Source of the DNA: Xenoacremonium recifei
Taxonomy: Eukaryota; Ascomycota; Sordariomycetes; Hypocreales; Nectriaceae
Assembly (NCBI GenBank): GCA_012184525.1
Contig: WOFQ01000081.1
Coordinates: 28,131 to 92,130, forward strand
Reading direction: 5' to 3'
DNA length: 64,000 bases
Shown one piece after another: positions 30,976 through 44,266 of the stretch. Every line of letters begins with the position of its first letter. The stretch's first letter is position 1. Both the position numbers and the translations under genes were made by a program. Under the pieces are notes generated by a model. The model saw nothing but the letters and a program-made list of their open reading frames with translations, was not told the DNA's origin and ran no database searches.

Positions 30976-33900
30976 CTTTCGGATTTCTTGAATGGTTATG
31001 CTAGGCCAAAGATCATGATTGACGCTGCGGAACCAAATACTCTACCTTATATATACACAATACATTGTCCAAGGCGGATCTTGGCGGCCACGGGAAAGAG
31101 ACTCGTTCAGGCTAGTCTCCCCGTATGGCGGACTGACCCCACCGGCTCGAAATAGCAATGATCTTTGCGAGAAAGCCACGGGATCTTTGAATTCCTTACG
31201 ATTTGCCAGAACTAGCTGCCTCGGCACTTCAAAGATTTGCCCAAATGCACGATCTTGGTCAAAATAGAGTATGCTATTCGTTGCTCCCCTCGTGGAGAAC
31301 GGGCGAGTCCGTAAATGGATACGCTGAAACCCGCAAGCACATGCACATCGGTGTAGGATTTGGAAGTTCCCCGTGTTGCTTGCATGGTCTCCACTTCCAT
31401 GTGAGCTTTTTCCACAACTCATGGGGTGGAGAGGGTCAGCCGAGGCAACATGTTAACTTGAAAATGCGCCAAATATACGGAATATGAACGTTAGACTAGA
31501 ACTGTCTCACTAAGGGTGTACATGGAATGAGAGAACACGTTTCCATCCGCTGAACATAATTGGCTAAGTTTGCGTTACGAAAGGAGACTTGCAAAAGGAC
31601 CTCTTGGACCTATTTCATACAGTAGAGGAAGCTTGCGGTGACATCGAGGGGTAGATAAGATTCAGGAAACTTTGCACCATTGCAATATCTGTTAGAAAAT
31701 AAATAAAAATAAGTAAGCTATATCCCACTTTCAAAAAAGCTAGGAAATCCTTGTCTGCGACATCGTTATTATCACGTCGCATTCAGTCAATTGGGTTGAT
31801 GAAGGAACAACTAAATTGCGTGCCGGATATGAGGTCTACAATTTCCATTAATTGTACTTACAATTGATTGTACTTATATTGAGAAACTGCGCAGGAGGGC
31901 TTGCTGGAGCTCTCCTAGACCCCGCCACGCTCGACTTCATATGTTTGTGAATGCTAGCACTGTGGGCTTCTTGTATCGACCATTAGTCTGTAAAGGCAGT
32001 TTTATTACTATAGACAGCGCTCACGATAGTGTAGGATGCGCTGTGTCCTAGACATCATGCTTTTAACCCCTGATATCATTACGAACTGGCCCGACATGAT
32101 GAATCTGACATGTAGGACAGTTAACTTATTGTCGTTGACAATGGCCAGTCCCCTTTACTACATTGGAATGCCTATTTATCCATGGAGTCAGGCATTTTAT
32201 CGAGGCAGATGAAGGAGGAAGATGCAATTTGTTGCAACATCTTCATGCATGCCTACCTGACTTGTTAGCACTAGAGCACCAGAGAATGCCCCTCATTCAC
32301 TAAATCTTCTCTTTTGCTCCTCAATCTCTCTGAGGCTCCTCAGTTACAAACCTCCTCGCCTTTGCTCCCTCCATCGTCTAGATTCATGATGCCTTGTTCT
32401 TGAACATAAAATGCGCCTGGCACGCTAAGCGCACGTTATGCCCATCTTTAGCACTTTTGGCATGTTCGGAATATTTGGCTTGTTCAGCGTTTGCTTAGGA
32501 TGTTCTTCTAGGGGTATATTTCAACTGACTACCATAGTAGTAGTACTTTACAACGGCAAGTACTCGGAGACTATTTACAACCGGATGATTGTTATAGTGA
32601 GGGCTCTAATGACACCTAGATTCACCACAAAAATCGAGATTTCTGCCATCCTTCGATTAAGCTATCACCATTGTTCGCTGCATATCTACCTAATGATCAC
32701 GAAATGATTGGCTCTCAACTAGATCTGGTTTTTGGGACAATTCCATAGCTTAGAAATACTAGATTAAGTTTCCAACGACGGCAGACATGTTCAATGCTTT
32801 GCAGAAAGGGCCAAGCAAGTTTTTCTTGGAAAGCGCAGCAAATACACCCGATGAATGATGCACGAGCATGACAAGGAAACTTGCCAAGATCATGATGCTG
32901 GCTGCTGTGTAGAAAAGAGAAATGACAACTTCGTTTGTGCTCAGTTTATGGCTATCAGCCCCGAGATAATCCGGAGATTTCGCCCCATAAAATTGAACAA
33001 GGGGTGGTTTCATTCGAGTCCGCCAAGAATCTTAAGTTCATTACTTACGAGATGCAATCAATTTCTCCTCGAGTAAGGAAATAACGAATCTTCTGTGAAG
33101 TAGAGATACGCGCTGGATGGAGTTATATCCAACTGCGGTTACTCAGGCAGCCTTAGAGTACAATGTGTAACAGCAATGAGACAAATGGCAGATGTGTATG
33201 ATTACAACGCCCTTGAGAATTCACTTATGTAGAGACATTCAAATCAGAAATCTCGTGTCTATATTCTTCAAGTTCACGGCCCTGCAACGCCCATCACGAA
33301 ATATCCATGGGTGTCGAATTGCAGCTGAACGAAGATGGGGGAAACAATATCCTTGATGGCACTTCGAGACATCGGGGCATTTCATTGGAGCTCGCCGGTC
33401 TAAGACGCCGGGTCGTCAACCATGAAAGGGATTTTTTTTCACGTGAGAGTAGAGCACACTGCAGGATACAGGAGTTCAATACATTTACCATCCCCACGGA
33501 TATCGTGTTAGACCAGGGGCTAAGTACACCATGACACCAGCCCTAAGCTGATAACAGTACGTATATGGCCAGTATTATTGTTTGACGGCACGTAAATCAA
33601 CAGTTTTGACTACGTCGACTCTTTCAATTACAGTAAATGAAATTATATTTTCCAACAGTGATGCAATTGCGGCCATCACATTCGCGGGAATCTGTCAAAA
33701 TGAGGTCACCTTCGACAGTTTGGTTGCATCGCAGTTATCGGCCACATATAGTTGCCGCGTTAATTCAAGTAATGGTAGAACAAAACGAGCTCTGTATACA
33801 ATGACTGTAACTCCGGCTGCTAAGGTGCTATCCTAGAATTCCTGAAATGGCCAGTGCCTTACCGTCGTCAATCGAGTTCATGACGGCAGGGCAGGTAGGG

Positions 33901-36900
33901 GGAATACATGTAACACTTTTGTCTGTCAGAATTCCTTGGGAAATCTTGATACTCACTTACACTATGGCCTCGGGTTAGCCGAATCGGTTGGTTCCTTGGG
34001 CCTGTCGTCCCTTCAATGATTATTCCGAGGAAAGACTTTACATCTTCGAGTGTCACTCTCCGAGTGAATGGAATCGCGGAATGCCTCGACAAAGACGCTG
34101 AAGCTAGACGCCCTTTGAGCCTTCACAATATCTCCTTCGCGGTCGACTTCCATAGTACCTAATTTTATATACCGCGGCGTGATTGACCTTCAAGTCCTTG
34201 ACGTTCCTTTTGCAGGCAGCTTCCGCGTTGTTTCAGTGTTCGAGGGGCCGCAGCGCTGCCATTTGCGCCAGTTCACAGAGAAGTGACAGTAGGTGATTTT
34301 TTTTTAGAAATATTAAAACTAGACAAGCGATATCATGAAGTACAAAGAGAGAGATGAGCAAGAAGGACATGGAGTTCCTCTGATAGATAGCTAGATGGCT
34401 GCATGGATTTCTTCTACGATTTTACTTCATCTCACGCACGGTCGGGCATAAGTTTAGATTCTAAATACTTCGAGGGGGTTTTCTAGGTATCTGAAATCAA
34501 TTGTTATTGTAGCTTTCGTTACGTTGCTGAGAGGGTAACCGGTTGCCGGTTCGGTGATCACGTTTATATTTATTCGTCAACGCCCGTATAAATGCTTTGT
34601 AAGGATATTACTTGGACTGGAAGACCATTTTTCACGACCAGAACACAAGTAGTTACACACTTAAGGGAAATGCTAAATCAATCTCGACAATGTCGTAAGA
34701 TTATTTTACAATTGCCTTCCACTTACCCTTCACATGCCCTCCATGGTTTCGCTCTAGGACAGAAGCGTCGAACTGTCATCTTGAAATAGTCTTTGTAGCG
34801 ACCCTTGTGCTCAAGGAGAACTATGCCGGACTGCGGAAGATGTACAGGCGCCTCAGCAATGCCCTCTGCAATGCGACTTAGCTGCTGTACACAACGTAAC
34901 TTCCAGTGCAACCAAGGAGACTGAAGAAAACTAGATCCGCATCTTTATGATCTTTACACAAGGGTAGGATATTTCTTTTCTCCAGCCAAGATATTGGAGT
35001 GGCGTTGACAGGAAAAGGATCGGGATTCCTTCGACAGTGCCTGAGCCCGGGAAGAAATGGATAATCTAGTCCCGAAAGCTGCCAGAGGGTAATAATAGCA
35101 GTTTGTTGGGGTGTCAACTCGTTGGCATGATTGGAACCGAATGAAATGGCATTGCTTCCTTTCTTGCAAACTAGTAATTCATGCAGAATAGGCACAAAAG
35201 AATTGGACTTAGCAAAGGTCACAACCATGATGGATCCCATCCGCGACCTGGCCGTCAATGCTAAGAAGTTTTAATGTGATCAGGTGTTCCTTTTAGAAAG
35301 TGTAGGAAGCCACTTTATTGCAAAACCTACTCCCAAATTTTACACCCTTTTACACCTTCCAGTAGATGATACTAACATAAAGGAGGATATATTATTCTAT
35401 AAAAAGACGACAAGACTCCTTCCTTAGCCTTTGAGGCAGGTGAGTAACGTCTTCCCTGCTCAAAAAGTTAGTGGAACTTCGAGTCTACTCACGCTACTAC
35501 TGTTTCAAGCTTCTCAGCTTTCTGCGGCCATAGATGTAACCGAAGTATTGTGAAACGGTTGGCCGTCGATTTCGGCGACCTGACACGGCTGTGCTATTGA
35601 GACTTGTCAAAAGCAGCAATATTGGAGGAGGCAAATTCATCTCTTACCTCTTGCTCGAGGAGAATCAGTTCAGAAATGCAAAATTAATTTTCCTTAAAGC
35701 CTTTCGCATCTCTTTTCCTTAACCTTCCTCTTTCCAAATTGCTAGTGCAGACTGAGGGAGTTTACGAACAATTATAAGCAGCCCTCTAAGGCACAGAGAC
35801 AATAATGATGACGACTATCTTCCATATAAGGGCGATAACCGCAAAGACAGAGACGGCAAGAGAAAAGACAGTCGCCGCCGATATCAAGAAAGCCTAGAGG
35901 ACAGAGGGTTATTTGTTGAATGAAGTTCCCGACTAGATTGCGTATCAAGTGGTTCCAAGTCTATCGCATCACGTAATGGTCTTTTTGACGCAAGACTATC
36001 TAGCTTCCGGTGCGTTCTCGTAGGTAAGGACTACCATGGCCCCTGGCTCTAGGTCCTGGAATCAATGGCACCAAACCTTTTGAAACCCCTTACCTTGCTG
36101 GTAACAAAAGAGAACAGTTCTGATAGATTGCGCATCTATGAAGAGGTGAGAAATGAAAAAGCATATCAGTAAATACTACAGGCAGGGAGGGTTATAGTTT
36201 TATATTGATGCGCAAATAAAGCCTAAAATATACCTATTTGGCATAATAGAGATATAGACACATCTGTTTCGTCCCAAAGTCCTGGTTTTCCCGACGTGGT
36301 CTCTCGCGCATATTAGATGCTCGCCGGCCCATGCCGCGATCTAGCTGTAACAACTCATACCTTGCAGCTTCGTGATCAAGGATTTTACTACCTTGGATGA
36401 AGCTTAGCTGCATGCTTAGCCTGTGCAAGATATTTCTGTCTCTAGAAAAACTGCAGAAAGTGGTTTTTTGTTGCCAAGCTCTTAGCTCAGCATGTGAATG
36501 TCTTGGCGTAGTTTCCTCTTTGCTTGGCTCGCCTGTTACTTTCTTGACTCAGCTTATTATTCTATCTTGGCGAAGGCTGTTGGATCTTGGCTGAGCACGC
36601 CATTTTCTTGGCTGAGAAATTGTGCACAATCCGTGTGGTATTAAACACCGGCCAAGCATTGGCAAAACTTTCGGCCCAGGAAGACACGCGTCGCTTCCAT
36701 TTTGGACCCCAATCGGCAATATCGGACAAAACGACTTTCCCTTTCAAATACAATGATTCTACTTGGCAGTGTCTCCGTTTCCCACAACAATCCTTGGCGC
36801 GGGGCGATGGCTGATAAACGTCAAGAACGTGCCCTTATTGTTAGGTTGCGATTGGTAGAAAGAAAATTCGAAGCCGAAGTGGTTGTAGGCTAGCTCTTGT

Positions 36901-37692
36901 CGCAGTGCATGATACTATCGACGTTTTTTTTTTTTTCTTCGTCGGTTCTGGTCCCCTCAACTTTCTCCGAAGCCCTCCCCCGGGATCTCGTGCCCATCGT
37001 CAATTGAACTGATCTGAAAGTCCGTCGTCTCGCTTCTGTATTGTTTCTTTGCCATATGGGTTAGGGTTGTCTCTCATTTCTAGTCCAATCTGTTAGGGTC
37101 TGAAAGTGTTAGATATACGCAGGTTGATACCTGTAACCTAGACTTTACAGTTCACTATCAAACCTCAACCCCATATCTCCTGCACAAGGAATCAGCGTCA
37201 GCAACTTTGACTTTGCTGACGTTCGACAGGGAAACCATAGCACCAACTTGTAAGTGACTACGGTGGGTTAGGGGCCTCGGCGACGCCTAAATGGCTTATC
37301 CCGAACACGAGTCTAGCCAGACAAGAGATATTTCAGCTGTTTGGTTCTCTGTGATGCTGCCCAACAGGAATCCAGAACAAGAGCACGCGAGCTACCCTGG
37401 TCGCGTGCCAAGGCTGCATGCTCCTCTTAGCCTAACATCCCGTCCGCCTGGTGGCGCATTGTTTTCATTTTCGTGATACCGACGATGTCGCCACCAACCT
37501 CATCGCCTCAATGTGGCTCCTCCATGATATAAGGACCTATCTTCCTGTCATTTTTGCTGTACTATTTTCTTTTTTGAAGCAAATGACGACACATCCTTTC
37601 TTGCTACTCTTTTGCCGATCTTTGACTCTATCAAGACCTTAGAACTTCTTTGCGAGAAGTAAGGTTGAGGAAACGGCTCGTAGTCATCCACC
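30976..37692. other. Long gene-poor stretch, no supported gene
   Basis: About 6.7 kb in which I recognise no gene. Open stretches with some protein-like character but no family are 31042-31422 (-), 32759-33013 (-, one hydrophobic segment VVISLFYTAASIMILASFLV), 33307-33534 (+) and 34723-35258 (-). A T-run lies near 36925-36936. The last 0.7 kb is the promoter and 5' UTR region of the phosphate symporter. Confidence 0.55.
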
Positions 37693-39618
37693 ATGGTGCT
37701 TCATCAATACGACTACATCTTTGCCATCGGCACAATATTCTCATTTCTTGATGCCTGGAACATAGGTAAACGGCTTATTTCGTTTTCTTTTACAAACCTT
37801 CCAAGTAGTAACGCTAATTAGAGGATCGCTAATTTGATTGACAGGTGCCAACGATGTCGCCAACTCCTGGGCTACATCGGTCTCGTCTCGATCAATCACG
37901 TATCTCCAGGCTATGGCCCTAGCCTCTATCCTTGAGATGGCTGGGTCCATCGGTGTCGGTGCTCGAGTTGCAGATACTATCCGAACCAAAGTCGTTGACA
38001 TTGATCTCTTCGAAAATGATCCCGCCCTTCTGATGCTAGGCATGATGTGCGCAGTCATCGCCTCTTCTCTCTACCTCACTTTCTGCACCCGAATCGGCCT
38101 CCCCGTCTCTACTACCCATTCTATCATGGGTGGTGTGATTGGCATGGGCATCGCTCTGGTGGGAGCTGGTGGCATTACGTGGACAGACTTCTCTGAGGAT
38201 ATCAGTGGGGGTGTTGTCTCTGTCTTTCTTGCCTGGGTTATCGCTCCCGGTTTGGCTGGTGCCTTTGGGGCCATCATTTTCCTCATCACCAAATATGGTG
38301 TTATGCTTCGAAATAACCCCGCTCGCAAAGGTCTTATCCTTACTCCTGTATATTTCGGTATCACTGCTTCTTTGCTTACCATGCTTATTGTCTGGAAAGG
38401 TGGCTCTATTAAGATCACCTTCAATGACGCCCAGACTGCCGGCGTGATCGTCGGAGTCGGCGCTGCCTGGGCTCTAGTCATTGCCATATTCCTCTGCCCG
38501 TGGCTATACAGAATCGTCATCTGTGATGACTGGGAACTTCGTTGGTGGCACATTCCTATGGGTCCTTTCCTGCTGAAGCGGCCTGCACCCCCAGCTCGGC
38601 CTGACGGCACTCGTGGCGGTATCATGGACTTTTATGAAGGCCACTTGACGCGACAGGAGCTCGATGATCTTCGTCGTGCTGGCCGACAAGATGATAGCGA
38701 GCTTGGACCTCAGCAGAATCTCAGCGAGGGTAAAATGGGCTCGGGTGAGCAGTCCGGTGAGGATGTGGTTGCTGAGAGCGTTGAGCCCAAGGCGAACACG
38801 AGCATTGTTGGCCCCAAGCCCGATGGCTCCTTCTACAGCAGCGCCATGATTTTCTGGTACCTTAAATTCATCTTTCTTCAAGGTGTTGACCAGGATATCA
38901 TTAATATGCAGAAGAAGAAGACCTTGCTTACAGGTGACCTGGATGAGATCCATGCTCATGCCGCACACTTCGATAACCGCGCCGAATACCTCTACACTTT
39001 TATGCAAGTAATGACGGCTTCCACCGCGTCGTTCACGCACGGTGCCAACGATGTCGCCAATGCAATTGGTCCTTACGCCACTATCTACCAGATCTGGCGA
39101 ACGGGCGCGATTGAGGGCAGCAAGTCGAAGGTCCCTATTTGGATCCTGTAGGTTCCGTTAGCTCAGCTTTCGTGAACATCTTGCTTACAAGTTTTTAAGC
39201 GTTTTCGGCGGTGTTGCCATTGCCCTTGGCATCTGGACGTATGGTTACAACATTATGCGCAACCTTGGGAACCGCCTGACTCTGCATTCTCCTTCGCGAG
39301 GTTTCTCTATGGAGTTAGGCGCCACGGTCACTGTTATCTTGGCCACACGGCTTAGTAAATATCCCCCGCCCCTGAAGTCGTTTGGAAATTTCCTCCTAAC
39401 TAATCATTGTGTTAGAACTTCCTGTGTCTACCACCCAGTGCATCACCGGTGCTACTGTCGGTGTTGGTCTTTGCTCTGGTACCTGGCGGTCAATAAACTG
39501 GCGAATGGTAGCCTGGATCTACATGGGTTGGATTATAACCCTCCCAATGGCCGGAATCATCTCTGGCTGCCTCTGCGGCTTTATCGTCAATGCTCCCAGA
39601 TGGGGCCTCGGCAATTGA
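37693..39618 (+). CDS. PHO89: Phosphate permease, PHO4/Pho89 family (Na+/Pi symporter type)
   Basis: Four exons (37693-37765, 37845-39147, 39200-39354, 39416-39618; 73+1303+155+203 nt) join to 577 residues. Introns are 52-79 bp with GT/AG borders. The two inverted PHO4 signature blocks are present: IGANDVANSWATSVSSRSI near residue 25, across the first splice, and GANDVANAIGPYATIYQIW in the second half. Each is followed by hydrophobic segments and VSTT motifs (GLPVSTTHSIMGG, KLPVSTTQCITGA). A charged cytosolic loop separates the halves. The family imports inorganic phosphate with sodium at the plasma membrane and is usually induced by phosphate starvation at alkaline pH. All splice joints preserve conserved sequence. 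This gene marks the left border of the well-preserved part of the window. Confidence 0.93.
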
Positions 39619-40061
39619 TACTCAGCTAGAGCCATAGGCTCATGCTTGCACCGAAATGTACCTGGTAATATTTAGGAAGCTGCCCATTAGTACACACATG
39701 CTTACTCAAGTATCGGAGAAACATTGGGGGTAAAGAAGTATACATCTAGCGCCTGGGCTCACTGTGTTATTTTGATTGAGGCTGTTAGCTATTACAAGTC
39801 GTTGATTACCCTCATGCATAATTATATATGGGATAGCCCAAGACTAATCACGGCAATCCTCGCTTGGGATAAGGATAATACGACATTCATATGACAACTT
39901 TATAAGCGGCTTTCTATCAGCCTCTCTGTGTCCAAGATCAATCGTGATTATGTATTTGACAATGCCCTGGTAGTTGCACCCAAAAGAAACCAAGCGACTC
40001 CTTGCTGTACAATCAGTTCTCCCATAGCGATAGCATGATAGACACGCTATTAGATACAACC
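39619..40061. other. Intergenic, convergent 3' ends
   Basis: Spacer between the phosphate symporter (+) and the zinc-cluster regulator (-). Nothing recognised. Confidence 0.6.
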
Positions 40062-42229
40062 TCACGGGTCGCCTGATTGTATGGCTATCAAGTCGAAATC
40101 TGCTATATTGGCGTGTGAGGCTGAGGTCATGGGGGGCGAGAAGACATTATTGCCATAGAGATCACTGAAAAAAGGAGCACTATCAAGGCCAGCAGGGAAT
40201 ATCTGCTGCGGCTCTACCAACGAGGTTAAGAAGCCCCAGTCCTCCAGACTATCGATAGCAACTGGGTGCGAGTCATGCGACACCTTGCTCTGTAGATAGT
40301 TGACGAGCGATTGAGTAATGCCTTTCGCAGATAGAGCGGCTGGGCTAGTGGAGGAGAAGGACTCAAAAATGGCCGCGACGCGCTTGAGAGACTCGAGCGC
40401 CTGCGGCAGTTTGGAGCTCGGTGAGTTGGCGTAGGAGTAGGCTACAATTGTCAGCGCCGCATTCCAGAGCGGCTGGAGTACCTCTGGCCAGCCATAGAGA
40501 ACATCAGATATGGAGCAAATGGCAAAGACTGTGTTGACGGTCATGGTCGCGTGGTAGAGAGCGCCAGAGATGTGTAGATTCACGTGCTGCAGCTGGGATT
40601 CCTGTGAGTCGTTGGAGTGCGCGTAGCGGAGATGAATAAAGGGACGTTGGATCAGCGTGTATGTGTTGTGATAGTGAAGCTCTAGGAGCACTGTTTGCCG
40701 CTGCAGCCAGGCGGGCAGGGCCAGGAGGCGGTCAAAGTCGAGCATCTCAGTATTTCTAGAGCTGCCCATATGCTGGCTTTGCAGCAGCTTTGTAGGTAGC
40801 TGATCGCGCCAGACCTGGAGGCATTTAAGTGCGGACGAGAGTCTGAGGGCGTAGTGTTCGAGAGCAGCCGGGCTATCATCCTCTTCTATGAGATTCGCAG
40901 TCGAGACACATGCGCAAACGTCGGCGACAACGGTGGCAAGGTTTACCAGGCATGTAGAATAGGTATGCGATTTGATACCATCCTCGGGTTGGCTAGGAGA
41001 GGAGACATAGCGAGTCAGAGCGTCCTCGGTAGGAAAAGGGCATTTGACGAGACTCTTCTGGATGGCGGCAGGCTTGTCGAGCTGCAGCGAGCACTGGGCA
41101 TCCAGGGAGAAGAGCAACCACCACAGTTGCATACGAGCAGTCCTTACGTCCTCAGGCAAATGACTTAGCGGCGGTCGGTGGAGATTGACAATGTAGGCTT
41201 TCCGGATAGTGATGCCTAGGAGGTTATAGGCATCACGGAAAGCACTGCCTTTGATGAGGTAGAGGACCATGAGAGCATGACATCGCAGTACATCCAAGGT
41301 AGCATCTGGCACAGTCCTCATACACTCGCGGGACCGATGGAAGTATTCGAAACTAGGCTAAGTAGCTTCCGGCTGCTCTTGGAGACCCAGTATCCGTTTG
41401 GAAAGACCAGTGGCATTGCTATGCTGTATGCCCAGAGCAATCATGGAATCAACCAGAGCGTTCGTTGTCGAATACTCATCAAACATAGCCGGTGGATGTA
41501 GGGCATTAAGCTTAGTGAATTCTAACTCACTCATAAGCTGCAAGAGCGGGTGGTGGTTGTCCCAGAAAAGTCGAAGGTAATAGCTTCGCTGGTTATTGGG
41601 CAATATGTCCATCACGAGAGGACATTCCCCTGAAGGGATGGCTGGATGGAGGAGCTGGGGGAATGGCGAGCCAGTAAGTGAGATGTTGGATAACGCCGGT
41701 TGCTCAATGGCAGAGAGGCTCGGGAAGCGAGATATGAGATCGGGGTTCTCCTTGTGGAAATCTGTCGATAGAGTTGTTGTCGCATCTGAGCTCTCCTGAC
41801 TCATTCTCGTGCCAGAGGAAGGGATAGATAGACTAGCTGGGTTAAGTTTGGCAGTGGAGTTCCCGGTGAAGGCGCCGTTGGAACCCCTCGGACTATTCGC
41901 TCGAGGATTGAGTGAGGGCCTGACGTTCAATGTGAGTAGGCGAGGGTAAGCTGCTATGGAGTGTATACTGACGACTCGCATCTTGCGTGACTAGCGTTGT
42001 TGTTAGTCTGGGAGGTCAAAGCGGCCGGGTGAGACATAATGCATTCTGCCTTGACGCTAACACACTGTACGCAGGGTTTCTGCTCATCACACTTGATGCG
42101 CAGAATGCGGCAGCGGACACAGGCTCTCGCGGTCTTTTGCCGTTTGGTCACGGGAGGCACGTTATGCCCGGGGCGAGCTTTAGCCTGGCTGCGTGACTTA
42201 GCAGGCGCTATAGAGAATTTGTGAAACAT
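40062..42229 (-). pseudogene. Zn(II)2Cys6 transcription factor with one premature in-frame stop
   Basis: The ATG at 42229 opens a basic N-terminus with a canonical cluster: Cys37-x2-Cys40-x6-Cys47-x5-Cys53-x2-Cys56-x6-Cys63 (ACVRCRILRIKCDEQKPC). An intron near 41991-41951 joins exon 2, though the donor is weak and the junction uncertain. Exon 2 carries SYYLRLFWDNHHPLLQLM and NALVDSMIALGIQHS, then a TAG at 41358-41360 between PEAT and PSFEYFHRSRE. The same frame then continues 420 codons through CHALMVLYLIKG and LWWLLFSLDAQCSLQLDKP, the Fungal_trans region, to 40062. I found no splice option in phase that removes the stop without losing conserved sequence. TAG is one G->A step from TGG, and relatives typically have an aromatic there. 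Either a recent pseudogene or a sequencing error; otherwise the gene looks functional. It is a natural candidate local regulator for the genes to its right. Confidence 0.75.
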
Positions 42230-43005
42230 TGAAACTCTGTTGCGGTCTCGTACGTGATAATTGATGATGCCTGCAGCTAAGGACAGAGGGAGCGGTTATT
42301 ACAAGTAAGGGAGTATTTTAATTATAAATCAAGCCTAGCTTCGCTACGCATGGCAACGACGTCACAGCTGAGGGCGGTGAAGAATGGCAGAACGGTGAAA
42401 CTATACCCCGACCAGCCAATCAAGGAATGGTCTAGGGAGCGAGGACTTGCTAGCAATCCTGGGAGGATCGGTCCAGGAATGACCACGCTTCAAGACAAGT
42501 AAAACATATGTATATTGTCCATGTTAATTTAATGTGTTCCTAGTCTACCGCTCTAGTTCTCTATACAACTTCATTACCGCAATCCACCTGTGATACCAGA
42601 CGTAACAACCAATTGTACAAGATCAGAATCTAACGCGCTGTGATTCATGTGCCAAAATAGACCATCTTCGGATCAGTTTAAAGTTAGGAATCAACCGGAA
42701 CATTACACTATGCACTTCTATATGGCTACACTATCTTAGGGTTAGCCTTTCATTTTGTCAAAGGCTGCCGGATATCTCGAATACGCGTCCGGATTGGATT
42801 TCCTTGATTTGCAGCGGGGCATGAAACTTTATTGGCGAGTGCATTTTATTTTGCGGTTTGGTCCAGTTTCTCTAGTCTCTAGCCTGTCTGTTGTAATATT
42901 CAATCTCCGTCAGCGGGGATTCGCATCCGTTCAATTTGGCGGAGGAGATCTAATCGAATCTTTGATGCCCGTGGTCTATTTTCCTCGATCCAATATTCGT
43001 CAGCC
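42230..43005. other. Intergenic, upstream of regulator, downstream of nitroreductase
   Basis: Promoter of the minus-strand regulator and 3' flank of the minus-strand nitroreductase. Plus-strand frames at 42755-43186 run mostly antisense to the nitroreductase. Confidence 0.55.
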
Positions 43006-43653
43006 TCAAATATTCTTTGTGATCGCTCCAAACACCTGCAGTCTCTGCTCTAATGGCAGTTTCTGCAGTTTATCTCCCGGCGCGTTGCCCTCCTCAGGAA
43101 CACCAAATACCATCTGTGCCTTTAGCTTCCAGTGGGATGGGACATTCCACATCTTCTGTACCTCGGCGTCGATGAGTGGATTATAGTGCTGCAGGTTGAC
43201 CCCCAGTCCCAGCGCCTCGAGTGCCACCCATAGATAGTATTGGTGCATGCCGTTGCTCTGATGCACCCACTCGTCGGTCTTGTCCTTATAAATGTCGGGG
43301 GAGTTCTCCTTCATTGCAGCCGCCGTTGACTGATCATCCCAGAACATGATGGTCCCGTAAGCGTTGGCAAGGCCGGCGATGCGGTCTTTAGTACCGCTGT
43401 TCCAGCGCTCTTCGCCAATCCTCTTCACTAGCGCATCACCAGCGATAGACCAGAGTCTTTTGTGATCGTCCCCGAACACAACCATCAACCGAGCCGTCTG
43501 GCTGTTAAACGCTGAGGGCACCGTGAGGATAGCAGTCTCGGCCAACTTGACGACGACGCTATCGGGGACTGTTGTCTCTGGCTTCAGGGCACGGATGGAG
43601 CGGCGATTCTGGGTCGCCTCGGAGAAGCCCATCGTGACAATTGGAGATGTCAT
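43006..43653 (-). CDS. Nitroreductase family protein (Hbn1/Frm2-like)
   Basis: An intact intronless frame of 215 residues from ATG 43653. The N-terminus contains TQNRRSIRAL, the typical FMN-binding entry (RRSxR), followed by VVVKLAETAILTVPSAFNSQ, AYGTIMFWDDQ, HQYYLWVALEALGLGVNLQH and KAQMVFGVPEEG. The order matches the small fungal nitroreductase-like flavoproteins related to yeast Hbn1 and Frm2, which use FMN and NAD(P)H and are linked to fatty-acid signalling and oxidative stress. No targeting signal is seen. It is divergently transcribed from the MFS gene across about 900 bp holding a duplicated promoter element, suggesting joint control. The substrate is unknown. Confidence 0.88.
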   Translation of the reverse strand: MTSPIVTMGFSEATQNRRSIRALKPETTVPDSVVVKLAETAILTVPSAFNSQTARLMVVFGDDHKRLWSIAGDALVKRIGEERWNSGTKDRIAGLANAYGTIMFWDDQSTAAAMKENSPDIYKDKTDEWVHQSNGMHQYYLWVALEALGLGVNLQHYNPLIDAEVQKMWNVPSHWKLKAQMVFGVPEEGNAPGDKLQKLPLEQRLQVFGAITKNI

Positions 43654-44160
43654 TGTAAAGTAGACAAAGTTGGAGATCGCTAATGCTTCGGTGAAGTGTC
43701 AAGAAGTCAAGTGAAGAATGAGAGATGCCACAACTAAATGGGGTGATGTTGATAGTCGTGAGTCGGGATGAATGGACCTCACTCATGAGAACGATGTTGC
43801 AATTCGTAAGCAACAAACTGATAGCGATTTATAACGAGAAGATTTACCGACACGGGCACTGCTCTTGCCCACCCGGGATCTGCCAGAGCTACCGCAAGTG
43901 ATCAAGTTATGGGTGCTAACTCAAATTAGAGCATTAACTACAACGATGCATGCTGGCTTATTAATAGTATGAGAAAATCGACTTCCGCTGAAATGAATCA
44001 GCCATGTCAGAGTACGACGTTCATCATGGCACGCTGCATGATTGGTAATTAAGTCGAGCTGTTGTAGATGAGTGATGACTCGATCGATTCTTACTTCAGG
44101 GTCTGTACCACCCTTGTACGTGGGTTCAATAAGGCGTCATAGCTACATCGGACCGAACCG

Positions 44161-44206
44161 GAACTTTGGCTAAATTGCCAAATGCGGTAACATACCCCTC
44201 GGAATT
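44161..44206. repeat. Promoter direct repeat, copy A
   Basis: About 45 bp with the core CTTTGGCTAAATTGCC, then AAATGCGGTAACATACCCC and TCGGAAT, repeated 106 bp downstream with a few substitutions. It lies in the divergent nitroreductase/MFS promoter, next to CGGACCG (44149-44155). Confidence 0.7.
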
Positions 44207-44266
44207 AGATAAAGCGTCCCGGGATCAATCCATAAATTGCCGTATTTGGACATGGGCGCGACATCC

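Noticed and set aside
38071..39040. Long minus-strand frames within the phosphate symporter
   Set aside because: Antisense shadows of a strongly biased coding region with clear conserved protein on the plus strand.
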